From JAKOWB01 sp038363005 (GTDB lineage Bacteria; Pseudomonadota; Alphaproteobacteria; Kiloniellales; JACOMY01), in NCBI GenBank assembly GCA_038363005.1, contig JBBQBI010000030.1, positions 1-49,834 of the forward strand: a stretch of DNA of 49,834 nucleotides, given 5' to 3'. Below are positions 21,408 to 27,925 of this stretch, piece by piece. The number at the start of each line of letters is the position of its first letter. Within the stretch, counting starts at the first letter, position 1. The notes under the pieces are model-generated. The model had not been told where the DNA came from. It saw nothing but the letters and a program-made list of their open reading frames with translations, and ran no database searches. The position numbers and the translations under genes were made by a program.

Positions 21408-21866
21408 ATGAGCGGCGAGGCGCAAGAAGGCTGCTGGCAGGCGGGTGAGCGGGCCGAAAAGCCCCCGCAGAAGGTGGTCCTGGTGGTGGCCGCGGCCCTG
21501 ATCGACGTCGACGGCCGGGTGCTGCTGGCGCGACGTCCAGCGGGCAAGCCCATGGCCGGTTTGTGGGAGTTCCCAGGCGGCAAGATACAGTCAGGAGAGA
21601 CCCCAGAGCTGGCGCTGATTCGTGAGCTTTCTGAAGAGCTTGGCATAGATACACGGGCCAGCTGCCTGGCCCCTCTGGGCTTCGCTTCGCACAGCTACGA
21701 GGACTTCCATCTGCTGATGCCACTCTATGCCTGCCGCACCTGGAAAGGCCGTCCCGAACCGCGCGAGGGGCAGGAGCTCGCCTGGGTGGCGAAACAGAAT
21801 TTTGATCATTTCCTTATGCCACCGGCGGATGTACCATTGATCCCACTGCTGCGCGAATGGCTATGA
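21408..21866 (+). CDS. mutT: MutT-type Nudix hydrolase ((deoxy)nucleoside triphosphate pyrophosphohydrolase)
   Basis: Likely removes oxidised dGTP from the nucleotide pool. The complete Nudix box runs from G58 to I80 with E64, R72-E73 and E76-E77 in place. The preceding RRPAGKPMAGLWEFPGGK phrase is typical of MutT. The start at 21408 was chosen because AGGAGGT sits eight bases upstream; it gives 152 residues, close to the family's 130-150. In related genomes a mutT gene follows argJ; here it is displaced. Other Nudix substrates cannot be ruled out. Confidence 0.88.
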   Translation: MSGEAQEGCWQAGERAEKPPQKVVLVVAAALIDVDGRVLLARRPAGKPMAGLWEFPGGKIQSGETPELALIRELSEELGIDTRASCLAPLGFASHSYEDFHLLMPLYACRTWKGRPEPREGQELAWVAKQNFDHFLMPPADVPLIPLLREWL

Positions 21867-21971
21867 CTCGTCGCGCCGCACATTGCACCTAAGGCTTTGA
21901 TCTAGCTAAGAAGTAGAAAATCATTACCCATAGTTGATAACTCTCTTGCCTAATTAGCCTATTTGGTGATA

Positions 21972-21979
21972 TTGATCAA
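21972..21979. promoter_or_regulatory. TTGATCAA palindrome at the start of the ribbon-helix-helix gene
   Basis: An 8-bp perfect palindrome ends four bases before the ATG, inside a strikingly AT-rich 115-base gap (21867-21982). It could be an operator for the encoded regulator, but the site is short. No Shine-Dalgarno is visible before the ATG. Confidence 0.3.
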
Positions 21980-21982
21980 ATT

Positions 21983-22273
21983 ATGGGATCGAGCATCTTC
22001 CAAACACGCAACATCAATCTGAACGGACGGCGTACCTCCGTTCGCCTCGAGCGCGAGTTGTGGGAGGCGGTGGGCGAGCTTTGTTCCCGGGAGAATCTCT
22101 CCGTGCATCAGCTCTGCGAGAATGTGCAGCGCATGCGGCATGGCATGGGTTTGACCGGCGCACTGCGGCTGCACCTCTTCCGCTACTACCGTGCCGCAGC
22201 CGCCGAGGAGGGCCATCGACGGGCCGGCCACGGCGCCCGCCTGGGGCGAGTGGGGGTAGCCGCCATCGCTTAG
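21983..22273 (+). CDS. Ribbon-helix-helix domain protein, probable DNA-binding regulator
   Basis: A 96-residue protein. Residues 8-55 (TRNINLNGRRTSVRLERELWEAV..., then CSRENLSVHQLCENVQ) fit the ribbon-helix-helix fold: a short strand with alternating residues followed by two helices. Such proteins bind DNA as dimers through the strand. The C-terminal 35 residues are Ala/Gly/Arg-rich and may be disordered. The gene sits alone in an AT-rich gap between mutT and a convergent methyltransferase, without a toxin gene next to it, so it is not an obvious antitoxin. Target unknown. Confidence 0.72.
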   Translation: MGSSIFQTRNINLNGRRTSVRLERELWEAVGELCSRENLSVHQLCENVQRMRHGMGLTGALRLHLFRYYRAAAAEEGHRRAGHGARLGRVGVAAIA

Positions 22274-22326
22274 CCGCCCTGGCGGGGGTGGCCGCCCCGG
22301 CGGGGGTGGCCGATCCGGAGGGGGCG
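22273..22326. repeat. Three imperfect 18-bp tandem units
   Basis: Units at 22273-22290, 22291-22308 and 22309-22326 share the pattern GCCGNNCCGGCGGGGGTG; the third is degenerate. They directly follow the stop of the ribbon-helix-helix gene. Probably a local duplication in GC-rich DNA. Confidence 0.55.
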
Positions 22327-22354
22327 ACTGCGGCCGGCTGACGCGCGGCGATCG

Positions 22355-23269
22355 CTAACGCGGTCGTATGGGGGCGCGCTCGCCGGCCGGTTGCTCCTGG
22401 CCATCCAGGGCGGTGGCCAGGCGATGGGCGGCCGAACCAGGCGACAGCGGGCGCTGCTGCGAGACGTGCGGCGCCCAGGCGGTCAGATAGACGATCTCAA
22501 AATCCGCCACCACCCGGCCGTCGGCCCGCCGCGGATAGCGCTCCGCCGCGGCCAGCAGCGTGCCGCTGCCGGTGAAGTGGCGCGGCCGCTCCACCAGCAC
22601 GTTGGCCTCGCCCATGCGCGCCAGATCGCGCATCAGGCTCAGGGGATCCGGCCAGTCGACCGGGATGCGGTCGCCATCGGCCACCGGCAGGGCGAAACCG
22701 GCGCGTTGCAGCAGGGCGCCGGCGTCGCGCAGCTCGACAAAGGGCGGCACCCGCGGGCTGACGCCGCCGCGCACCGCGCTCTCGCCCTCCAGCAGCGCCT
22801 GGCGCAGCTTGCCCAGGGTGCCGCCGCCGAACAGCGCCGCCAGGAACAGCCCGTCCGGCTTCAGCGCATAACGTATCTGCGCCAGCGTGCCTGGCAGGTC
22901 GTTGACCCAGTGCAGGTTGAGACAACTCACCACCAGGTCGAGGCTGCCCGGCCCGAAGGGCAGCTGCTCCTCGTCGCCGACCAGCACCGGACCCGCCGCG
23001 CGCGCGGCCGCGGCCATGCCGGGCGAGAGGTCGAGCTGTAGCAGCGTCTCGATGCCGCCGCGCCCGGCCAGCACCGAGGCCATGAGGCCATCGCGGCAGC
23101 CGAGGTCGAGCGCCAGGGGAAAGCGCCGCCGCACATCGCTCAGGCGGTCGGCCAGGCGGTCCGCCACCTCGCGCACCAGGAAGTCGTGCGCCGCGAAGCC
23201 GCTGACGCGGCGGTCGCGGTGGCGTGCCAGCGCGGCACGGTCGAACAGGCGGGGCGGGCTATCGCTCAT
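22355..23269 (-). CDS. SAM-dependent methyltransferase/hydroxylase of the NDUFAF5 / BioC-like group
   Basis: A 304-residue class I methyltransferase-fold protein. The SAM-binding motif LDLGCRDG is near residue 55, with LQLDLSPGM (acidic loop) after it and VSCLNLHWVNDLPGTL as motif IV. This HWVNDLP phrase and the start SPPRLFDRAALARHRDR are typical of the alphaproteobacterial relatives of human NDUFAF5, a complex I assembly factor that hydroxylates an arginine of NDUFS7. The start at 23269 gives the conserved LFDR N-terminus. It is divergent from comF with an 85-base gap, as in many alphaproteobacteria. The BioC role in biotin synthesis is a less likely alternative. Confidence 0.82.
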   Translation of the reverse strand: MSDSPPRLFDRAALARHRDRRVSGFAAHDFLVREVADRLADRLSDVRRRFPLALDLGCRDGLMASVLAGRGGIETLLQLDLSPGMAAAARAAGPVLVGDEEQLPFGPGSLDLVVSCLNLHWVNDLPGTLAQIRYALKPDGLFLAALFGGGTLGKLRQALLEGESAVRGGVSPRVPPFVELRDAGALLQRAGFALPVADGDRIPVDWPDPLSLMRDLARMGEANVLVERPRHFTGSGTLLAAAERYPRRADGRVVADFEIVYLTAWAPHVSQQRPLSPGSAAHRLATALDGQEQPAGERAPIRPR

Positions 23270-23354
23270 GGCGCGGCATCTTGGCCCTGCGCGGCGGCTT
23301 GGCAAGGGGTGAAGGGGCTTGCCAGGGCGCCGCCGGACGCCGACCCTGCGCGTC

Positions 23355-24101
23355 ATGCCGCCGCTTGTCGCCACCAGGCGGGCCGCCCGCGGCCTGCTGG
23401 ACCTGGTCCTGCCGCCACGCTGCCTGGCCTGTGGCGGGCTGGTGGCCGACCCCGGCACGCTCTGCGCCGGCTGCTGGCGCGGTCTGGCGTTCCACGGCCC
23501 GCCGGCCTGCGCCTGCTGCGGCCTGCCCTTCGACCACGCGGCTGGCGAGGCAGCGCGCTGCGCCGCCTGCCTGGCGGCGCCGCCGGCCTACGACCGGGCG
23601 CGCGCCGTGCTGCGCTACGACGACGGCAGCAAGGGGCTGATCCTGGCCTTCAAGCACGCCGACCGGACCGACGCGGCACCGGCCTTCGCCCGCTGGCTGG
23701 CGCGCGCCGGGCAGGAGCTGCTGGCCGACTGCGATCTCATCGCCCCGGTACCGCTGCACTGGCGCCGGCTGTTCCGCCGCCGCTACAACCAGGCGGCGCT
23801 GCTGGCCCTGGCGCTGGCCAAGCTGTCCGGCCGCCCGGCGGCGCCAGACCTGCTGCGGCGCCGGCGGGACACCAGGCCGCAGGGCCACCTGTCGCGCGGC
23901 CAGCGCCAGCGTAACGTCGCCGGCGCCTTCGCGCTGGCGCCGGCCTGGCGGCCGCGCATCGCCGGCCGGCGCGTGCTGCTGCTGGACGACGTCATGACCA
24001 CCGGCGCCACCGTGGAAGCCGCGGCACAGGTGCTGACCCGCGCCGGCGCCGCCGGCGTCGACGTGCTGACCCTTGCCCGCGTCGTCCTGGCACCGACATA
24101 A
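23355..24101 (+). CDS. ComF family phosphoribosyltransferase-like protein
   Basis: A 248-residue protein with an N-terminal double zinc ribbon (CLACGG, CAGC, CACCGLPF and CAACL pairs between about 20 and 80) and a C-terminal phosphoribosyltransferase fold with the PRPP loop VLLLDDVMTTGAT around 210-220. ComF proteins take part in DNA uptake during transformation in Gram-positive and some Gram-negative bacteria; in alphaproteobacteria the role is mostly inferred. The start at 23355 follows the family's usual short N-terminus. It precedes grxC by 44 bases, a conserved order here. Confidence 0.9.
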   Translation: MPPLVATRRAARGLLDLVLPPRCLACGGLVADPGTLCAGCWRGLAFHGPPACACCGLPFDHAAGEAARCAACLAAPPAYDRARAVLRYDDGSKGLILAFKHADRTDAAPAFARWLARAGQELLADCDLIAPVPLHWRRLFRRRYNQAALLALALAKLSGRPAAPDLLRRRRDTRPQGHLSRGQRQRNVAGAFALAPAWRPRIAGRRVLLLDDVMTTGATVEAAAQVLTRAGAAGVDVLTLARVVLAPT

Positions 24102-24145
24102 TCAACAGACGCCCAACACCGGCACTCCCGTCGGGCGGAGGATTC

Positions 24146-24400
24146 ATGGCCAAGATCGAAATCTACACCTCGATGCTCTGTGGCTACTGCTACCGGGCAA
24201 AGAAGCTGCTGGAGCAGAAGGGCGCCGCCTTCACCGAGATCGACGTGATGGCGCAGCCCGGCCGCCGGCCCGAAATGGTCGAACGCGCCGGACGCACCTC
24301 GGTACCGCAGATCTTCATCGACGGCCGCCACATCGGCGGCTGCGACGACCTCTATGCGCTGGATGCGCGCGGCCAGCTCGACCCCCTGCTCGCCGCCTAG
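24146..24400 (+). CDS. grxC: Glutaredoxin 3
   Basis: A cytoplasmic glutathione-dependent dithiol oxidoreductase of 84 residues. The redox motif C12-G-Y-C15 replaces the common CPYC; RTSVPQIFIDGRHIGGCDDLYAL contains the cis-Pro and glutathione-binding GGCDD segment. GGAGG is well placed before the ATG. Gly instead of Pro in the active site may alter redox potential. It is followed after 16 bases by the amidase gene, and both probably share a transcript with comF. Confidence 0.95.
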   Translation: MAKIEIYTSMLCGYCYRAKKLLEQKGAAFTEIDVMAQPGRRPEMVERAGRTSVPQIFIDGRHIGGCDDLYALDARGQLDPLLAA

Positions 24401-24416
24401 GAAAGGCTCAAAGCCC

Positions 24417-25274
24417 ATGACGCAGCGTTTCGTCGCCGGCCTGGTACAGATGACCGCGGGAACCGAGATCGCCGACAACGTGCGCGTCGCCAGCGCGCTG
24501 ATCCGCGAAGCCAAGGGGCGTGGCGCACAGTTGGTGATGACTCCGGAGAACACCACGCAGATCGAGCCCGACAAGGCCCGCGTGCTGGCCGAGACCCAGC
24601 CAGAGGAGACGCATCCCGCCATCCCGCCGTTCCGCCGCCTGGCGCAGGAGCTCAACATCTGGCTGCTGATCGGCTCGCTGACGGTGAAGGCATCCGACGG
24701 CAAGTGCTGGAACCGCAGCTATCTATTCGGCCCCGACGGCGCCATCGCCGCGCGCTATGACAAGATCCACATGTTCGACGTGCAGGTCGGCGACGGCCAG
24801 AGCTACCGTGAGAGCAGCACCTTCGAGCCGGGCCAGCAGGCGATCCTGGCCGACCTGCCCTGGGCGCGCGTCGGCCTGACCATCTGCTACGATATCCGCT
24901 TCCCCTATCTCTACCGCTCGCTGGCGCACGCCGGCGCCGAGATCCTGACCGCGCCCGCCGCCTTTACCGAGGTCACCGGCCAGGCGCACTGGCACATCCT
25001 GCAGCGCGCCCGCGCCATCGAGACCGGCTGCTACGTGCTGGCGGCGGCGCAGTGCGGCACCCACGCCAAGGGCCGCCGCACCTATGGCCACTCGCTGATC
25101 GTGGCACCCTGGGGCGAGGTGCTGGCCGACGGCGGCAAGGAGCCCGGCGTGGTGACGCACGAAATCGACCTGGCCGCCGTGGCCGCCGCGCGCCATCGCA
25201 TCCCCTCGCTGACGCACGACCGCCCGGTTGAGGCACCGGTGGTGGCCAACGCGCTGAAGCTGGCGGGCGAGTAG
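24417..25274 (+). CDS. Carbon-nitrogen hydrolase, Nit1-type deaminated-glutathione amidase
   Basis: A 285-residue nitrilase-superfamily enzyme with the catalytic triad E44 (TPENT), K116 (YDKIHMFDV) and C157 (TICYDIRFPYLYR). The KIHMFDV and CYDIRFP phrases and the position next to grxC fit the Nit1 branch, which repairs deaminated glutathione; this is an inference from subfamily features. The start at 24417 follows the grxC stop by 16 bases, with GAAAGG upstream. Length matches Nit1/Nit2 (about 270-290). Confidence 0.88.
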   Translation: MTQRFVAGLVQMTAGTEIADNVRVASALIREAKGRGAQLVMTPENTTQIEPDKARVLAETQPEETHPAIPPFRRLAQELNIWLLIGSLTVKASDGKCWNRSYLFGPDGAIAARYDKIHMFDVQVGDGQSYRESSTFEPGQQAILADLPWARVGLTICYDIRFPYLYRSLAHAGAEILTAPAAFTEVTGQAHWHILQRARAIETGCYVLAAAQCGTHAKGRRTYGHSLIVAPWGEVLADGGKEPGVVTHEIDLAAVAAARHRIPSLTHDRPVEAPVVANALKLAGE

Positions 25275-25277
25275 CGC

Positions 25278-25847
25278 CTAGCTGTCGCGCTTGGCCGCGA
25301 TGCGTTGGCGCGCCGCCGGGCGCGGTTCGCTTTCGACCATGTCCTCGTAGGCGATCACGCGCAGCTGGCTGGCGACGGCGTCCAGCAACTCCTGCGGCCG
25401 CAGCAGGTAGTCGGGATTGCTCGGCCGGCCGAAGCGTTCGTTGCCCAGCGCAAAGGTCTCGTAGAGCAAGGCGCCGCCGGGGGCGACCGCGGCGATCAGC
25501 GCCGGCAGCAGCGGTCGATAGAGATAGTTGGTTACCACCACGCCGGCGAAGCGCCGCCCCGCCAGCGGGAAGGCCGTGCCGTCCTCTAGATCGGCTTGCA
25601 GCAGCTCGATCCCGGCCTGGCCGCGCAGGTCCTCGACACCGGGCAGGTCGCGATCCAGCGCCAGCACCGGATGGCCAAGACCGTGAAACAGCCTGGCGTG
25701 GCGTCCACCACCGCAGGCCAGATCCAGCACCGGGCCGCCGGCCGGCACCAGCCAGGCGAAGCGGCGGATCCAGGGCGACGGCGGGTCCTGCCGGGGATCG
25801 GGAAAGCCCTGATGGGGCGGCGGCTGCGGCGGGGGCCGGTCGCTCAT
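25278..25847 (-). CDS. Class I SAM-dependent methyltransferase (TehB-like)
   Basis: A 189-residue methyltransferase with the SAM motif VLDLACGGGRHARLF near residue 40, an acidic residue at the end of strand 2 (LALDRD) and VVTNYLYRPLLPAL as motif IV. The N-terminus is Pro-rich. The start at 25847 gives the common length of about 190-200 for this group; earlier in-frame codons would overlap the divergent DUF1178 gene. It converges on the amidase gene with only three bases between the stops. The natural substrate is not known. Confidence 0.8.
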   Translation of the reverse strand: MSDRPPPQPPPHQGFPDPRQDPPSPWIRRFAWLVPAGGPVLDLACGGGRHARLFHGLGHPVLALDRDLPGVEDLRGQAGIELLQADLEDGTAFPLAGRRFAGVVVTNYLYRPLLPALIAAVAPGGALLYETFALGNERFGRPSNPDYLLRPQELLDAVASQLRVIAYEDMVESEPRPAARQRIAAKRDS

Positions 25848-25907
25848 GCGACGGACGCGGGCGCGGAGCGGCTTGTCGAAAGCCGACGGCAAGGCCATCT
25901 TAGCAGC

Positions 25908-26303
25908 ATGATCAAGTTCGACCTCAAGTGCCGGAGGGACCACGTCTTTGAGGCGTGGTTCCGCGATTCCGCCGCCTACGAGGAGCAGGTGGACGCGAAC
26001 CGGATCGTCTGCCCGGAGTGCGGCGCGCGCAAGGTGGAGAAGGCGGTCATGGCGCCACGCGTCGCCAAGAACACCGAGAAGGCGCTGGAGATGCGCCGCG
26101 CGCTGCAGGCCCTGCGCAGCAAGGTCGAGGCCGACTGCGACTACGTCGGTCCGCAGTTTGCCGAGGAGGCCCGCAAGATCCACTACGGCGAGACCGAGGC
26201 GCGCGGCATCTATGGCGAGACCTCGACGGAAGAGGCCGAGGCCCTGGCAGAGGAAGGCGTGCCTTTCGCCCGCGTCCCCTGGTTGCCCAAGGAAAGTGCC
26301 TGA
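25908..26303 (+). CDS. DUF1178 family protein
   Basis: A 131-residue conserved protein. It begins MIKFDLKCRRDHVFEAWFRDSAAYEEQ and has two Cys positions (C8 and the CPECG at about 36-39) that suggest zinc binding like the FmdB-type ribbons. The C-terminal half (ALRSKVEADCDYVG... HYGETEARGIYGE) is characteristic of the DUF1178 family. Function unknown. Its place after the grxC-amidase genes is conserved in alphaproteobacteria. It is divergent from the small methyltransferase. Confidence 0.9.
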   Translation: MIKFDLKCRRDHVFEAWFRDSAAYEEQVDANRIVCPECGARKVEKAVMAPRVAKNTEKALEMRRALQALRSKVEADCDYVGPQFAEEARKIHYGETEARGIYGETSTEEAEALAEEGVPFARVPWLPKESA

Positions 26304-26343
26304 GGCTGCCGCGGACTTGCGCAGCGCCGGCTGACGGATACGG

Positions 26344-26372
26344 TTGTTCCGTCCATATTATCATATTAATAT
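26344..26372 (+). promoter_or_regulatory. Candidate promoter in an AT-rich island before the secretion pair
   Basis: TTGTTC (26344-26349) and TAATAT (26367-26372) are 17 bases apart. The -10 lies in a perfect palindrome ATATTAATAT (26363-26372) within an AT-rich stretch that stands out from the GC-rich surroundings. Both boxes are imperfect. It would give a leader of about 150 bases. Confidence 0.35.
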
Positions 26373-26407
26373 CATAGTCTTGCGAGGTGCCGGGTCGGTC
26401 GGTGGCG

Positions 26408-26432
26408 GCTGCCTGCATGGCAAGCAGGCAGC
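26408..26432 (+). promoter_or_regulatory. Leader hairpin upstream of the secretion pair
   Basis: A perfect 9-bp stem (26408-26416, 26424-26432) with a seven-base loop. It lacks a T run immediately after it, so it may be a leader structure rather than a terminator for the DUF1178 gene. Confidence 0.35.
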
Positions 26433-26510
26433 GTTCTGCTTTCCTATTGAAAAACGTATAGTTTCCCAATGGCGCCAAAGCCTTGCGGGGCCTAGTATGG
26501 TGCGACGTTC

Positions 26511-26522
26511 GGGGGGGGGGGG
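26511..26522 (+). repeat. Homopolymeric run of 12 G at the ribosome-binding position
   Basis: The run ends five bases before the ATG at 26528, exactly where a Shine-Dalgarno belongs; a G run can pair with CCUCC through G-U wobble. The frame is open upstream through the run to a TTG at 26483, so a length change could alter either ribosome-binding spacing or an N-terminally extended frame. G runs of this length are typical slipped-strand hot spots. Confidence 0.8.
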
Positions 26523-26527
26523 ATACT

Positions 26528-27874
26528 ATGCGACTACCCGTTGCACGCACGTCGCTGGCGGCACTCACCCTGGGGCTGCTGCTCGCTGCGGTGCAGCCCG
26601 CCGCGCCGGCCTACGCACAGGCGGCACAGCCGACCAGCGCGGAGCTGCAGACGGAACGCGACCGGCTGTTCGCCGAGATCCTGAAGGATCCCTCGAACCT
26701 CGACCTGCTCTACGCCTATGCCCAGGTGACCATCGCGCTCGGCGACTACGACGCGGCAATCGCCAGCTACGAGCGCATGCTGATCTTCAACCCCGACCTG
26801 CCGCGCATCCACCTCGAGCTGGGGGTGCTCTACTTCCGCGCCGGCTCCAACCAGGTGGCGCGCTATCATCTGGAGCTGGCGCGGAACGACGCCTCCGCCA
26901 CGCCGCAGGTGAAGGCCCGGGTCGACGAGTACCTGGCCAAGCTGGACGAGGCCGGCAACTCCAGCCAGTTCGACGGCTCGGTCTTCGCCGGGCTGCGCTA
27001 CCAGACCAACGCCAATGCCGGGCCGCCGGCCGGCACGCGGGTGCAGATCGGCAACCTGCCGGGCTTCGCCGAACTGGACGAGGGCACCCAGCAGTCGGAC
27101 TACAACGCCGTGGTCTCCGGCACGCTGAACCACAGTTACGACTTCGGCAACCAGACCTACGACTCCTGGGACAGCAGCATCTTCGCCTACGGCGCGGCTT
27201 TCGCCGAGCAAGAGCAGCTCAACCTCGCCACCACGGAGCTGAAGACCGGGCCGCAGTTCAACCACGTGCTGTTCCGTGATTTCAGCGTCAGGCCCTACGC
27301 AGCGATCAACTGGGTGGGGCTGGAGGACAGCACCTACTTTTGGAGCTGGGGTGGCGGCGTGGGGCTGGAGTACAGCTTTTCCCCCAGCCTCAGCGGTGCG
27401 CTCGACCTGCAGTGGCGCGATCGACGCTACAGCGCGGACTACGAGGACCGAACGGGCAGCCAGTACCTGGCGCAGCCCAGCCTGCGCTGGCTGCTCGGCA
27501 CGCGAGACATGATCACGCTGGGCGGCGCGCTGGTGCGCACCAATGCCAAGAGCGACTGGCGCGCCTATGTCGAGGCCGGCGGCACGCTGGCCTACACCCA
27601 CCTCTTCCCGGCCAGCGAGTTCATCGGCCTGCCGCTGGCGACAACGCTCTATGCCGGCGGGCGCTACACCGATTACGACGGACCGGACCCGCTGATCCAG
27701 CCCGATACCGAGCGCGCCGACCGCGAGCTCAGGGTCGGCGGCAGCCTGGTGATGTCGCTCGACAGCGACGTCAGCCTGGTGGCCACCGCCGAATACCGTG
27801 ACGTCAAGTCCAACATCGATTTCTACAGCTTCGACAATCTCGCCATCACCGTCGGCCTGCTGTTCCGCTTCTAG
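26528..27874 (+). CDS. TPR plus outer-membrane beta-barrel protein, Slam-like (DUF560, type XI secretion)
   Basis: A 448-residue outer-membrane protein. It has a signal peptide (MRLPVARTSLAALTLGLLLA..., cleaved near AYAQA), two TPR-like helical repeats at about 50-125 (including LLYAYAQVTIALGDYDAAIASYERML and IHLELGVLYFRAG), and a C-terminal barrel from about 150 with alternating strands and many Tyr/Trp. It ends GLLFRF, the terminal Phe expected of barrels inserted by BamA. TPR followed by barrel is the layout of Slam proteins (about 480 residues), which move lipoproteins or soluble cargo across the outer membrane. The next gene, 51 bases downstream, looks like its cargo. Family assignment is from architecture, not from a search. 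Confidence 0.7.
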   Translation: MRLPVARTSLAALTLGLLLAAVQPAAPAYAQAAQPTSAELQTERDRLFAEILKDPSNLDLLYAYAQVTIALGDYDAAIASYERMLIFNPDLPRIHLELGVLYFRAGSNQVARYHLELARNDASATPQVKARVDEYLAKLDEAGNSSQFDGSVFAGLRYQTNANAGPPAGTRVQIGNLPGFAELDEGTQQSDYNAVVSGTLNHSYDFGNQTYDSWDSSIFAYGAAFAEQEQLNLATTELKTGPQFNHVLFRDFSVRPYAAINWVGLEDSTYFWSWGGGVGLEYSFSPSLSGALDLQWRDRRYSADYEDRTGSQYLAQPSLRWLLGTRDMITLGGALVRTNAKSDWRAYVEAGGTLAYTHLFPASEFIGLPLATTLYAGGRYTDYDGPDPLIQPDTERADRELRVGGSLVMSLDSDVSLVATAEYRDVKSNIDFYSFDNLAITVGLLFRF

Positions 27875-27925
27875 GGGCTCGTCTCCGACAGCCCTTGCCC
27901 GCCGACCGTTCCTGAGGAGGTCGCC

